Below, in pieces: positions 1 to 7,643 of a stretch of DNA of 54,757 nucleotides. The notes under the pieces are model-generated. The model saw only the letters and a list, made by a program, of their open reading frames with translations. It did not search any database and had not been told where the DNA came from. Positions within the stretch are counted from its first letter, which is position 1, and every line of letters begins with the position of its first letter. The position numbers and the translations under genes are program-made. The stretch lies in NCBI GenBank assembly GCA_947447825.1, contig CANFLL010000016.1, forward strand, positions 1 to 54,757, read 5' to 3'. This stretch comes from Chitinophagaceae bacterium. Its GTDB lineage: Bacteria; Bacteroidota; Bacteroidia; Chitinophagales; Chitinophagaceae.

Positions 1-86
1 AAATAATTATTTTTTAACTAAAGAGGTTATCAACAAAAGTTGAAAGTGGGAGAAAAAACGTCAACCTATATTATGGGACCTCAAAC

Positions 87-198
87 TATTGACTTTCAAC
101 TATTGACTTTCAACTTTTGACTTTCAACTTTTGACTTTCAACTTTTGACTTTCAACTTTTGACTTTCAACTTTTGACTTTCAACTTTTGACTTTCAAC
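87..198. repeat. Tandem repeat, eight 14-bp units (paired heptads)
   Basis: Eight head-to-tail copies of a 14-bp unit (first two start TATTGAC, the rest TTTTGAC, all followed by TTTCAAC). On the minus strand each unit reads GTTGAAA then GTCAAAA, so it is two heptads that both begin with GT. A single opposite-orientation GTTGAAA sits at 39-45 and could pair with the array. It belongs to the heptad family seen throughout the window. The rest of bases 1-254 holds nothing else recognisable. Confidence 0.9.
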
Positions 199-254
199 TA
201 ATAATTCATAACTTTTTTAATAACATCCCTTAACAGGGGCAAAAACACAAAAAA

Positions 255-782
255 ATGGCTACTTACAAATTAGACGCTATGCATAGCGAAATCACTTTTA
301 AAGTGAAACACTTAATGATTAGTACTGTGACAGGTAACTTCTCACAATTTGATGCAACAATGGAAGCTGAAGCAGCAGACTTTAGCGATGCAAAAATTAG
401 CTTTACGGCTGATGTTGCAAGTATTTCTACAGGTAATGAACAAAGAGACGGACACTTGAAGAGTGCTGATTTCTTTGATGCAGAAAAGTTTCCTGCACTT
501 TCATTTACTTCTACTGCATTTGCACACAAGAGTGGAAGTGACTATGAACTAACTGGTGATTTAACAATTAAAGATGTTACTGCCCCAGTTACATTAGCAG
601 TTGAATATGGTGGGGCGATGACTGACTTTTATGGTCAATCAAAAGTTGGTTTTGAATTATCAGCGAAAATTAGTCGTGCAGCTTTTGGATTAACATGGAG
701 TGCAGTTACAGAAGCGGGCGGTGTGGTAGTAAGCGATGAAGTTAAATTGGCATTGTCTGTACAATTGGTGAAGCAAGCGTAG
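255..782 (+). CDS. YceI family protein
   Basis: A 175-residue protein matching the YceI family, small lipocalin-like beta-barrels that bind isoprenoid-type lipids. The typical opening is visible (YKLDAMHSEITFKVKHL, a D-x-x-H-S-x-I-x-F-x-V-K-H-L pattern), followed by the NEQRDGHLKSADFFDAEKFP segment and a C-terminal half rich in alternating beta strands. No signal peptide is visible, so unlike E. coli YceI it is probably cytoplasmic. The next gene is a small DoxX-like membrane protein on the same strand 93 bp away, and the two may share a transcript. The ligand cannot be read from sequence. Confidence 0.9.
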   Translation: MATYKLDAMHSEITFKVKHLMISTVTGNFSQFDATMEAEAADFSDAKISFTADVASISTGNEQRDGHLKSADFFDAEKFPALSFTSTAFAHKSGSDYELTGDLTIKDVTAPVTLAVEYGGAMTDFYGQSKVGFELSAKISRAAFGLTWSAVTEAGGVVVSDEVKLALSVQLVKQA

Positions 783-792
783 GAATTAATAT

Positions 793-841
793 GTTGTACG
801 TTTAAAATCTAACGTAAAACGTAATACTTAATACGTATAAC
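793..841. repeat. GT-phased heptad array, 7 units
   Basis: Seven consecutive 7-bp units in strict phase beginning 10 bp after the YceI stop: GTTGTAC, GTTTAAA, ATCTAAC, GTAAAAC, GTAATAC, TTAATAC, GTATAAC. The first units (GTT type) and the last (AAC type) are roughly reverse complements, so the transcript could fold on itself. There is no U-tract, so it is not a classical terminator. Confidence 0.85.
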
Positions 842-875
842 TCTTTTAATTCATTCATCATTCAAATCATAATTC

Positions 876-1244
876 ATGAACATTGTAAAACAAATTCCGG
901 CTTATCTATTAGCCTTGGTATTCATCGTTTTCGGTGCAAACTTCTTTTTACATTTCTTACCAATGCCCCTAATGAGTGGCGATGCAGGTTCTTTTGCGGG
1001 ACTGCTATATAAGTCTGGTTACTTGTTGTTTGTAAAAATACTTGAAGTAGTTATAGGTATCCTTTTGCTAGTTCCTGTTACTAGGGCGTTGGCCTTACTT
1101 TTAATAGCCCCTATAGCCGTAAACATATTGTTATTTGAAGTTTGTTTATCGCATCAGCCTAGTATTGGCGTAGTATTAGTGATTGTAAATGCAATAGGAA
1201 TCATCCTCAATAAAGAAAAATATTTAGGAATAATTGCTAAATAA
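876..1244 (+). CDS. DoxX-like small membrane protein
   Basis: 122 residues, almost entirely hydrophobic, with four apparent transmembrane segments (about 8-27, 45-68, 69-90 and 95-112). The overall pattern, including the segment with K-I-L-E-V-V-I-G-I-L-L-L, resembles the DoxX/DUF6041-type membrane proteins common in Bacteroidota. No catalytic motif is visible and the function is unknown; DoxX relatives have been linked to redox or quinone-related processes. It follows YceI and precedes a strong terminator at 1269-1298, so the pair could form a small unit. Confidence 0.7.
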   Translation: MNIVKQIPAYLLALVFIVFGANFFLHFLPMPLMSGDAGSFAGLLYKSGYLLFVKILEVVIGILLLVPVTRALALLLIAPIAVNILLFEVCLSHQPSIGVVLVIVNAIGIILNKEKYLGIIAK

Positions 1245-1268
1245 TTGCTGGTATAAAAAAAGGAAATG

Positions 1269-1298
1269 AAAGCGAATATTCAATGAATATTCGCTTTT
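1269..1298 (+). terminator. Intrinsic terminator after the DoxX-like gene
   Basis: Perfect 12-bp stem (AAAGCGAATATT at 1269-1280 with AATATTCGCTTT at 1286-1297), a 5-nt loop, then TTTT. It lies 24 bp past the stop codon. Confidence 0.85.
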
Positions 1299-1388
1299 GT
1301 CATTTGTTTAAAAGACTACTCCTCTAAAATTAACAATCATCTTAGCGTACGATTAACATTTTATTTTCATATTCTACAATGAATATTA

Positions 1389-1396
1389 TATATTTG
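1389..1396 (+). promoter_or_regulatory. Bacteroidota -7 promoter box upstream of greA
   Basis: TATATTTG matches the TAnnTTTG -7 consensus of the Bacteroidota primary sigma factor. No clear TTTG -33 box is seen at the usual distance, only an AT-rich stretch. Transcription would start near 1401-1404, exactly at the left arm of the hairpin at 1403. Confidence 0.6.
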
Positions 1397-1402
1397 TGAT
1401 AG

Positions 1403-1440
1403 TACAACGTCACGGTTATCTGTGACGTTGTATTTTTTTT
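1403..1440 (+). terminator. Terminator-like hairpin in the greA leader
   Basis: Perfect 11-bp stem (TACAACGTCAC at 1403-1413 with GTGACGTTGTA at 1422-1432), an 8-nt loop and a run of eight T immediately after it. It lies between the greA -7 box and the greA start codon 24 bp downstream, so it is positioned as a leader attenuator and not as the terminator of the previous gene, which has its own at 1269-1298. Confidence 0.75.
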
Positions 1441-1464
1441 AATAACACCTTCAATAAATAGAAC

Positions 1465-1932
1465 ATGAGTGATTACGTAACACAAGAGACATTTAATAAG
1501 ATGCGTGAAGAGCTTCAGAAGATGAAAGGAATAGACAGACCTGCTGCATCGCGGGCTATTGCAGAAGCTAGAGAGAAAGGAGATTTGAAGGAAAATGCTG
1601 AATACGATTCTGCTAAGGAAGCGCAGGGAATGCTTGAAGCAAGGATTAAACAACTGGAAGGGATTATTGCTACAGCAAAAATTATTGATCCCAATACCAT
1701 CGATACTAGCAAGGTGGCTGTTTTAACTAAAGTGACTATTACCAACATCGCTAATAAAAAAGTGATGACTTACCAAATAGTTGGACAAAAAGAAGCTGAC
1801 CTAAAATTGGGCAAAATATCTGCCTCTTCTCCTATTGGTAGTGGACTACTAGGTAAAGCAATTGGTGAAATTGCTGAAGTAACTACACCAACGGGCATTA
1901 TGAAGTTTAAAATTGATGCCATCACCATCTAA
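1465..1932 (+). CDS. greA: Transcription elongation factor GreA
   Basis: 155 residues, the normal GreA length. The N-terminal coiled coil (about 1-75) carries the hallmark tip GDLKENAEYDSAKEAQ, with acidic residues D40 and E43 that coordinate the second Mg ion in the RNA polymerase active site. The C-terminal FKBP-like domain (about 80-155) contains the expected SPIGSGLLGKAIGE segment. GreA rescues backtracked polymerase by stimulating cleavage of the nascent RNA. The gene stands alone between its own promoter with a terminator-like leader hairpin and a terminator at 1957, so it is probably monocistronic and possibly controlled by attenuation. Confidence 0.97.
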   Translation: MSDYVTQETFNKMREELQKMKGIDRPAASRAIAEAREKGDLKENAEYDSAKEAQGMLEARIKQLEGIIATAKIIDPNTIDTSKVAVLTKVTITNIANKKVMTYQIVGQKEADLKLGKISASSPIGSGLLGKAIGEIAEVTTPTGIMKFKIDAITI

Positions 1933-1956
1933 AATTAAGTTTGATTAAAAAATAAT

Positions 1957-1984
1957 AGCCTCTACTTTTGTAGGGGCTTTTTAT
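1957..1984 (+). terminator. Intrinsic terminator after greA
   Basis: 8-bp stem with one G-T wobble (AGCCTCTA at 1957-1964 with TAGGGGCT at 1971-1978), a 6-nt loop and a TTTTTATTT tail. Confidence 0.85.
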
Positions 1985-1988
1985 TTAA

Positions 1989-2092
1989 GTTTCTAATTAC
2001 AAGTTTCTGGTTTTTACCTGTATCAAGTAACTGGAAAACTGTAACTTAATAAATTGAATCACTAATCACTAATCACTAATCACTAACCACTA
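1989..2092. repeat. Two adjacent heptad arrays between greA and the HIT gene
   Basis: First block, 1989-2047: GTTTCTA, ATTACAA, GTTTCTG, GTTTTTA, a 3-bp break, then GTATCAA, GTAACTG, GAAAACT, GTAACTT. Its two halves are partly reverse complementary. Second block, 2058-2092: four copies of ATCACTA and one ACCACTA; on the minus strand these read as GTGATTA/GTGGTTA heptads. The second block ends 3 bp before the HIT start codon and so occupies its ribosome-binding region. Confidence 0.85.
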
Positions 2093-2095
2093 ATT

Positions 2096-2488
2096 ATGAC
2101 TATCTTTTCAAAAATTATTGCAGGAGAAATTCCATGTTACAAACTTGCCGAGAATGAACATTTCATCGCATTTCTTGATATATTTCCTTTAAAAAAGGGT
2201 CATGCGTTGGTAGTTCCTAAAATAGAAATAGATGAACTATTTGATTTGCCAAATGAATACCTGACAGGTCTTTTAACTTTTGCAAAGCCCATTGCTAAAG
2301 CAATAGAAAAAGCATTTCCTTGCGACAGAGTAAGCATTTTAACAGTAGGGCTAGAAGTACCGCATGCGCATGTACATCTAATTCCGATGGATAAAACCGA
2401 GGAAATGAACCTATTGAACAATAAACTTAACTTGAGTAAAGAAGAGTTCGTAGAAGTGCAATTGAAGATTATGGGTTTTATTTCTTAA
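2096..2488 (+). CDS. HIT family nucleotide hydrolase/transferase
   Basis: 130 residues of the histidine-triad superfamily. The N-terminal FSKIIAGEIPCYKLAENEHFIAFLDIFP and the signature PHAHVHLIP (H-phi-H-phi-H, around residues 89-97) are plain to see. HIT proteins hydrolyse or transfer nucleoside monophosphates from adducts such as adenosine phosphoramidate or Ap4A; the exact substrate cannot be told here. The start codon directly follows an array of ATCACTA heptads, leaving no normal purine-rich ribosome-binding site, which is unusual even for Bacteroidota. Confidence 0.93.
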   Translation: MTIFSKIIAGEIPCYKLAENEHFIAFLDIFPLKKGHALVVPKIEIDELFDLPNEYLTGLLTFAKPIAKAIEKAFPCDRVSILTVGLEVPHAHVHLIPMDKTEEMNLLNNKLNLSKEEFVEVQLKIMGFIS

Positions 2489-2543
2489 TATAAGCCAATT
2501 AAAAGAAGTGCAGTTGCATGACTCTAAAAATTAAATATCAGCT

Positions 2544-3446
2544 TCATGCTACTGAAACTTCTTTCAACTCTTGCTTTAAAATCACAACGGCAGTATCATT
2601 TGGAATCATGCCGCCTCCATACATTTTGGTGAAAACTTTGGTAAATTCCGCTCCAAGATATAAGATTACACTAGCATAATATACCCACAAAAGAATTACC
2701 ACAACAGCAGAAGCTGTGCCATAAGTAAGATTTACAGTGGAATGACCAAGATAGAAACCAATGGCAAATCGCCCAAATAAGAATAAAATACTTGTAACAA
2801 ATGCACCAACAAATGCGTCTTTCCATCGGATGATTACATCGGGGAGTACTTTGAAAATAATGGCAAACAACAAAGATGTAATGCTTAATACGAGAACTAG
2901 ATTAATGCAATAGGTAAGATAAATGAGGGAATCTTTAAAATAAGAATGCAACCTATCGCTCAACAGATCTATTAACGTATTTAGGAACAACGAGACCATT
3001 AAGATGAAACCCATCACCAAAATGAGCGAGAAAGACAATAATCGGCTATTTACAAAACGAATGATATTCTTTTTGGGTTTTGCTTTTATGCCCCATATAT
3101 AATTCATAGAATCTTGTATCTCCAGAAAAACACTACTTGCTCCCACAAACAAGATAACAATACCAACAATACTATTAGAAAAGGAGTTATGAGTGTGGTG
3201 CATATTCTTAATAATCTCTTGTATTTGCAAAGCTGCTTCGTCACTAATTAATGTGCGCAATTGAGAATAAACCTTACCCTGAACGGCTTGCTCACCAAAA
3301 AACAATCCCGCCAATGATATGGCAATCATTAATAATGGGGCAATTGAAAAGATGGTGTAATAGGAAAGCGAGGCACTAAGTTTCATGCCTTTATCATCAG
3401 AAAAATTACTGATGGTCTGCTTAGTCATTATCCATATTTTCTTCAT
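2544..3446 (-). CDS. YihY/virulence factor BrkB family membrane protein
   Basis: 300 residues with about six transmembrane segments. The opening (S-A-S-L-S-Y-Y-T-I-F-S-I-A-P-L-L) is typical of the YihY/BrkB family, as is the C-terminal region with the YGTASAVVVILLWVYYASVI stretch. Once annotated as ribonuclease BN by mistake, the family is an inner-membrane protein of uncertain transport function. It lies downstream of the LptF/G-like gene on the same strand, separated by 135 bp that are mostly heptad repeats. Confidence 0.92.
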   Translation of the reverse strand: MKKIWIMTKQTISNFSDDKGMKLSASLSYYTIFSIAPLLMIAISLAGLFFGEQAVQGKVYSQLRTLISDEAALQIQEIIKNMHHTHNSFSNSIVGIVILFVGASSVFLEIQDSMNYIWGIKAKPKKNIIRFVNSRLLSFSLILVMGFILMVSLFLNTLIDLLSDRLHSYFKDSLIYLTYCINLVLVLSITSLLFAIIFKVLPDVIIRWKDAFVGAFVTSILFLFGRFAIGFYLGHSTVNLTYGTASAVVVILLWVYYASVILYLGAEFTKVFTKMYGGGMIPNDTAVVILKQELKEVSVA

Positions 3447-3464
3447 AAAAGAGAGATTGTAGAG

Positions 3465-3576
3465 GTTGCAAGTTACTGGTTTCAGGTTTCAGGTTACTAG
3501 TTTCTGGTTACTGGTTTCAAGTTACTGGTTTCAGGTTGCCAGTAACTAGAAACTAGCGACCTGAAACCAGTATCTT
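3465..3576. repeat. Longest GT-phased heptad array, 16 units
   Basis: Sixteen 7-bp units without a phase break, from GTTGCAA to GTATCTT. Eleven begin GTT (GTTACTG, GTTTCAG, GTTACTA, GTTTCTG and similar) and the last five are mainly the complementary kind (GTAACTA, GAAACTA, GCGACCT, GAAACCA). The array fills 112 of the 135 bp between the two flanking genes, ends 5 bp from the LptF/G stop codon, and could form a long imperfect hairpin. Confidence 0.92.
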
Positions 3577-3581
3577 CCTTT

Positions 3582-4676
3582 CTACTTTGGTGCTTTTTTG
3601 TGAAGATAGAGTGCTACAAAAAAGAAAATGAGATTTGGAATCCAGGCAGCAATTACTGGTGGCAAATCTCCTTTGGTAGAAAAGATAGTAGAAAAGCGAT
3701 CGGTAATAATAAAAGCTGCTGCTGTCATAAACCCATACGCAAGATGCGCCCCACTACCTCCACGCACTTTTCTGCCAGAAACTATGGCCCCAATTATGGT
3801 CAACAAGAAAACTGTTACAGGGGTGGCACTACGCCTTTGTAGCTCAACTTTAAGGTCATTAATACCTTCCGAACCTCGCTCTTCCTGCATTTTAATGAAC
3901 CTTTTAAGTTCTTTAGAAGTAAGCTTATCCTTCGTAAATTTATCCTTACCTAAGTCTTGAGGCTTAAAGTTGAAAGAAGCAATCTGCTCTTGTTCCATCT
4001 TAACAGTTTCATTAAGAGGGTGCAACGTGCGAATAATAACATTGCGCAAACGCCACTTATGAATAGCTGTATCCCATTCAATACTTTCTGAGCGGGTATT
4101 TACGGTTAACTTATTATGCTCAATATGGTGCATAAAAAAAGTACCCCCATGTTTGTAAGAAGTATCATAATTCATGATACCTGCATAAGTAAAAGAATCA
4201 ACTTTAAAATAGATGTTGGTGTTGGTATTCGCAGTAAGTTGCTCGTAAGAATTGTCTCTATCAACATACCTAGCCTCGAAACTACTCCTAATCAGATTAG
4301 CTTTAGGGATTACATATTGGTTAGATGCCCACAATATTAAACCAAGAAAACCTCCACCAATAAAGTATGGCCTCAACCATCTGTTATAAGAAGTTCCGCT
4401 GGCTAATATGGGAATTATCTCTGTATTGTTGGCCATCTTAGACGTGAAAAAGATAACCGAGATATACACAAACAAGGGAAAAAGCAGGGCAATGATATAA
4501 GGGATGAACCCATAATAGTAGCCCGTAACAATCTGCATGAATGTTAGTCCAGATTTTACAAAGTTGTCAGTCTTCTCACTAAGGTCTATCACAATAGCGA
4601 TGATTGTGAACAGAACGATGGCGAAAAAAAAGGTACCCAGAAACTTTTTTAATATATACCAGTCAAGTTTTTTCAT
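3582..4676 (-). CDS. LptF/LptG family permease
   Basis: 364 residues from the ATG giving MKKLDWYILKKFLGTFFFAI; an upstream in-frame TTG would add five residues but is less likely. The family forms the membrane part of the LptB2FG ABC transporter that extracts lipopolysaccharide from the inner membrane. Seen here: three N-terminal transmembrane segments (about 10-35, 50-80, 95-120), a periplasmic beta-jellyroll-like region (about 125-260) and three C-terminal segments (about 280-360), including TPVTVFLLTIIGAIVSGRKV. Bacteroidota often have two such genes apart from each other; whether this is the F or G partner is not decidable. No lptB lies nearby. Confidence 0.9.
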   Translation of the reverse strand: MKKLDWYILKKFLGTFFFAIVLFTIIAIVIDLSEKTDNFVKSGLTFMQIVTGYYYGFIPYIIALLFPLFVYISVIFFTSKMANNTEIIPILASGTSYNRWLRPYFIGGGFLGLILWASNQYVIPKANLIRSSFEARYVDRDNSYEQLTANTNTNIYFKVDSFTYAGIMNYDTSYKHGGTFFMHHIEHNKLTVNTRSESIEWDTAIHKWRLRNVIIRTLHPLNETVKMEQEQIASFNFKPQDLGKDKFTKDKLTSKELKRFIKMQEERGSEGINDLKVELQRRSATPVTVFLLTIIGAIVSGRKVRGGSGAHLAYGFMTAAAFIITDRFSTIFSTKGDLPPVIAAWIPNLIFFFVALYLHKKAPK

Positions 4677-4718
4677 TCTAAATGGTGGCAAATATAGTTG
4701 GAGAGGGCATGATAAAAC

Positions 4719-4757
4719 AAAAAGTGCAACCCTTCAATTAAGATAGTTGCACTTTTT
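4719..4757 (-). terminator. Intrinsic terminator downstream of the small gene 4820-5065
   Basis: Perfect 12-bp stem (AAAAAGTGCAAC at 4719-4730 with GTTGCACTTTTT at 4746-4757) and a 15-nt loop. Read on the minus strand it ends in a T-rich tail, so it closes the icd/small-gene transcript ahead of the LptF/G gene. Confidence 0.85.
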
Positions 4758-4819
4758 AGAGATACATTTACTAAAACAGGTAAATACAGAAATTAACCTT
4801 TTAGTATCTCCAAGTTCTT

Positions 4820-5065
4820 TTAGTGGTAGTTGATTACTGAAGATAATTCAATAAGTCCGCCTTTTGCTAGTAGATTACTCCTAAGATTTTGAAGTTCATT
4901 TTGAAGTTCTTTAATCCTCTTTTCTTCTAGTTTACTGTCTTCTTCATTGCTAGTATTGGTGATTTTGTTTTCATGAAATTTAATTTTCACTTGTACCATC
5001 TGTGTAATTATGTCTATTGCATCATTGGCACTAAACTTTCCTTGTATCAATTTAAAACTGCTCAT
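4820..5065 (-). CDS. Small conserved hypothetical protein
   Basis: 81 residues, soluble and charged. The N-terminal pattern (KLIQGKFSANDAIDIITQMVQVKIKFHENKI) resembles a small family of Bacteroidota proteins I have seen only as hypothetical, followed by a likely coiled coil (about 42-66, rich in E, K, L, Q). It begins 37 bp after the stop of the isocitrate dehydrogenase gene and is followed by a terminator, so the two are probably co-transcribed. Function unknown. Confidence 0.7.
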   Translation of the reverse strand: MSSFKLIQGKFSANDAIDIITQMVQVKIKFHENKITNTSNEEDSKLEEKRIKELQNELQNLRSNLLAKGGLIELSSVINYH

Positions 5066-5102
5066 AATTATAATTTAAATGTAAAATGTTACTTTGTTAA
5101 TG

Positions 5103-6539
5103 TTATTGTCCTTGACCTAAAGAATACCCTGCTTTACCATCAAATTCATATAGGTTTTCTGTTTTTACTACATCTACACCAACCCAATAAGATTTCGAAA
5201 GCAACCTGCCTATATCCTCATTATTTATTGTTTTTATACCCTCTGGCTTAAACCTGCATCTCCAATGATCAGTGCAAAAAGTTTCTTTAAACCCTTCTGG
5301 CCAAACCTTAATACCCCTGTTAGTAATCATCGAAAGTTTTACCGTATCGGTTCCAATTACTTTTATTTTATCTGCTAACTCATCTGGATTAGTCCCTCTC
5401 CAATGTATAAATAAATCAATTCCTACCAATTCCTTCTTTGTTGCTGGCTTACGCTCATATTTAGGTAAAACAATGGGACTTCCTTTGGCATAAGATACTG
5501 GTTTTAAAAGAGTAGGTCTTTGCCCAAGATTGGCAATAACAGCATCAGCAAACTCCGATGTACCTACCTTTTGTTTGCTAGTACCGTCTTTAAAAATATC
5601 GTACGTATGAATACCATCCTCAATGGTTTTTAACCAGGCATTTTGTACATTTTCTGCTACGTCATTTTGACCAATATGATTCAACATCAAGATGGCACCT
5701 TGCAATAACCCTGATGGATTTGCCATATTTTGATTGGCACGTCTTGGTGCCGAACCATGAATAGCTTCAAACATGGCACATTCTTCCCCAATGTTTGCCG
5801 AACCAGCAAGGCCAACAGAACCAGCAATCTGCGCTGCCACATCCGACAATACATCTCCATACAAGTTGAGCGTTACAATCACATCAAAAACCTCTGGCGT
5901 ATCGGCCATTTTTGCTGCGCCAATATCTATAATCCAATGTTCGTTTTCTATTTCTGGGTACTCTTTTGCGATCTCATCAAACACCTGATGAAACAGTCCG
6001 TCAGTCTGTTTCATAATGTTATCCTTGGTAAAACAAGTCACTTTTTTTCTACCATATTGTTTAGCATATTCAAATGCATACCTCACTATTTTTTCACAAC
6101 CCGGGCGGCTAATCAGTTTTAAACATTGAACCACTTCATCGGTTTGCTGGTGCTCAATCCCTGCATATAAATCCTCTTCATTTTCCCTGATAATCACCAA
6201 ATCCATTTTTGGATGCTTGGTACTTACAAAAGGATGTAGACTACTACAAGGGCGAACATTTGAATATAAACCTAAAAACTTTCTAGTAGTAACATTCAAA
6301 CTTTTGTAGCCACCTCCTTGCGGTGTAGTGATGGGGGCTTTCAAAAAAACTTTGTTACGTCTTATCACGTCCCACGATTCTTTTGCAATGCCAGAAGTAT
6401 TTCCCGCTAAGTACACCTTCTCTCCTACTTCAATTTCATCAATCTCAATTTTAGCACCTGCAGCTAAAATAATTTTCAAGGTGGCATCCATTATCTCAGG
6501 GCCAATTCCATCTCCTTTTGCTACTGTAATCCTTTGCAT
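5103..6539 (-). CDS. icd: NADP-dependent isocitrate dehydrogenase
   Basis: 478 residues from the ATG giving MQRITVAKGDGIGPEIMDA; a longer reading from an upstream TTG lacks homology. It oxidatively decarboxylates isocitrate to 2-oxoglutarate in the TCA cycle. The isocitrate site has the right spacing (SLNVTTRKFLGLYSNVRP, giving S, N, R and R at +0, +2, +6, +16), and the metal-binding region appears as N-L-Y-G-D-V-L-S-D. A C-terminal extension of roughly 130 residues beyond the E. coli core resembles the Thermus-type enzyme. It is divergent from a LysR-type regulator 95 bp away, which may control it. Confidence 0.93.
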   Translation of the reverse strand: MQRITVAKGDGIGPEIMDATLKIILAAGAKIEIDEIEVGEKVYLAGNTSGIAKESWDVIRRNKVFLKAPITTPQGGGYKSLNVTTRKFLGLYSNVRPCSSLHPFVSTKHPKMDLVIIRENEEDLYAGIEHQQTDEVVQCLKLISRPGCEKIVRYAFEYAKQYGRKKVTCFTKDNIMKQTDGLFHQVFDEIAKEYPEIENEHWIIDIGAAKMADTPEVFDVIVTLNLYGDVLSDVAAQIAGSVGLAGSANIGEECAMFEAIHGSAPRRANQNMANPSGLLQGAILMLNHIGQNDVAENVQNAWLKTIEDGIHTYDIFKDGTSKQKVGTSEFADAVIANLGQRPTLLKPVSYAKGSPIVLPKYERKPATKKELVGIDLFIHWRGTNPDELADKIKVIGTDTVKLSMITNRGIKVWPEGFKETFCTDHWRCRFKPEGIKTINNEDIGRLLSKSYWVGVDVVKTENLYEFDGKAGYSLGQGQ

Positions 6540-6634
6540 CTTTTTTGTTTTTTCGTGATTTAATGATGCAAAAATGTAGCGCCCAATTGATATGTTTTTA
6601 TTTATAATAATTATGTTTGCCATAAATAATTTTT
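6540..6634. promoter_or_regulatory. Divergent icd/LysR promoter region
   Basis: The 95-bp gap between the divergent genes carries a plus-strand -7 box TATGTTTG (6612-6619), 15 bp before the LysR start, and an AT-rich dyad (TTATAATAATTATG area). LysR regulators classically bind such shared regions to regulate themselves and the neighbour. The binding site itself is not resolved. Confidence 0.45.
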
Positions 6635-7558
6635 ATGAATTATACTTTACACCAGCTTCAAGTATTCTTAAAAGTGTGTCAATTGGAGAGCATAACTAAG
6701 GCTGCAGAAGAGTTATATCTTACACAACCCGCAGTATCAATTCAGTTAAAAAACTTACAGGATCAGTTCGAAATACCACTTACAGAAGTAGTAGGCAGAA
6801 AACTTTATGTAACAGATTTTGGCAAGGAAATAGCTTTGGCAGCAGCGAATATTTTGAATGAAATAAATGCCATAAACTACAAAACTCTAGCCTTTAAAGG
6901 AAAGGTTTCTGGTAAACTGAAGCTCTCGGTTGTATCTACAGGAAAGTATATTATTCCTTATTTTTTAGCTGAATTCTTAAAGAAAAACGAAGGCATAGAA
7001 CTGATATTGGACGTTACCAATAAAGCAAAAGTGATAGAAAGTCTTTCTAACAATGAGGTAGATTTTTCGATGGTATCTGTTTTGCCAACCGATTTAAGAA
7101 TAGAAAATGTAGAACTGATGCAAAACAAACTTTACCTAGTGGGCAATAAAGAGCATAAACAAAAAAGGAAAATGAACGACAATTCTATATTTGAAACCTT
7201 ACCACTAATATACAGAGAGGAAGGTTCAGGAACTCGATATGTGATGGAGAAATACATTAGCCAAAATAGTGTTCCGGTAAGAAAGAAGATGGAATTAACA
7301 TCTAATGAAGCAGTTAAACAAGCCGTTATTGCTGGATTAGGCTATTCTATTATGCCATTGATTGGATTAAAAAACGAATTACTCAATGGTGACTTGCAAA
7401 TAATACCTGTGAAAGATTTTCCTATAACTAGTACTTGGAATTTGATTTGGATGAAAGGAAAGAATTTTTCACCTGCGGCCGCCGCATTTTTGAATTACAT
7501 AAAATTAGAAAAAGACAATATCATTAAAGAACGATTTGACTGGTTTGAGAAGTATTAA
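6635..7558 (+). CDS. LysR family transcriptional regulator
   Basis: 307 residues. The N-terminal winged helix-turn-helix (about 1-60, with ESITKAAEELYLTQPAVSIQ) is followed by a periplasmic-binding-protein-like effector domain (about 90-295). The effector half, with STGKYIIPYFLAEFL and YREEGSGTR, most resembles the CysB/CbbR-type branch. It is transcribed away from icd, which makes icd the first candidate target; this is inferred from position only. Downstream lies a 21-bp repeat array. Confidence 0.92.
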   Translation: MNYTLHQLQVFLKVCQLESITKAAEELYLTQPAVSIQLKNLQDQFEIPLTEVVGRKLYVTDFGKEIALAAANILNEINAINYKTLAFKGKVSGKLKLSVVSTGKYIIPYFLAEFLKKNEGIELILDVTNKAKVIESLSNNEVDFSMVSVLPTDLRIENVELMQNKLYLVGNKEHKQKRKMNDNSIFETLPLIYREEGSGTRYVMEKYISQNSVPVRKKMELTSNEAVKQAVIAGLGYSIMPLIGLKNELLNGDLQIIPVKDFPITSTWNLIWMKGKNFSPAAAAFLNYIKLEKDNIIKERFDWFEKY

Positions 7559-7643
7559 TGAATGAGTAGAGAACTCAGGTTTACACATCTGCAAAAGGCA
7601 TTTTACACCTAAAATCATTTATTGTAACCTAAAAAGTACTAAA

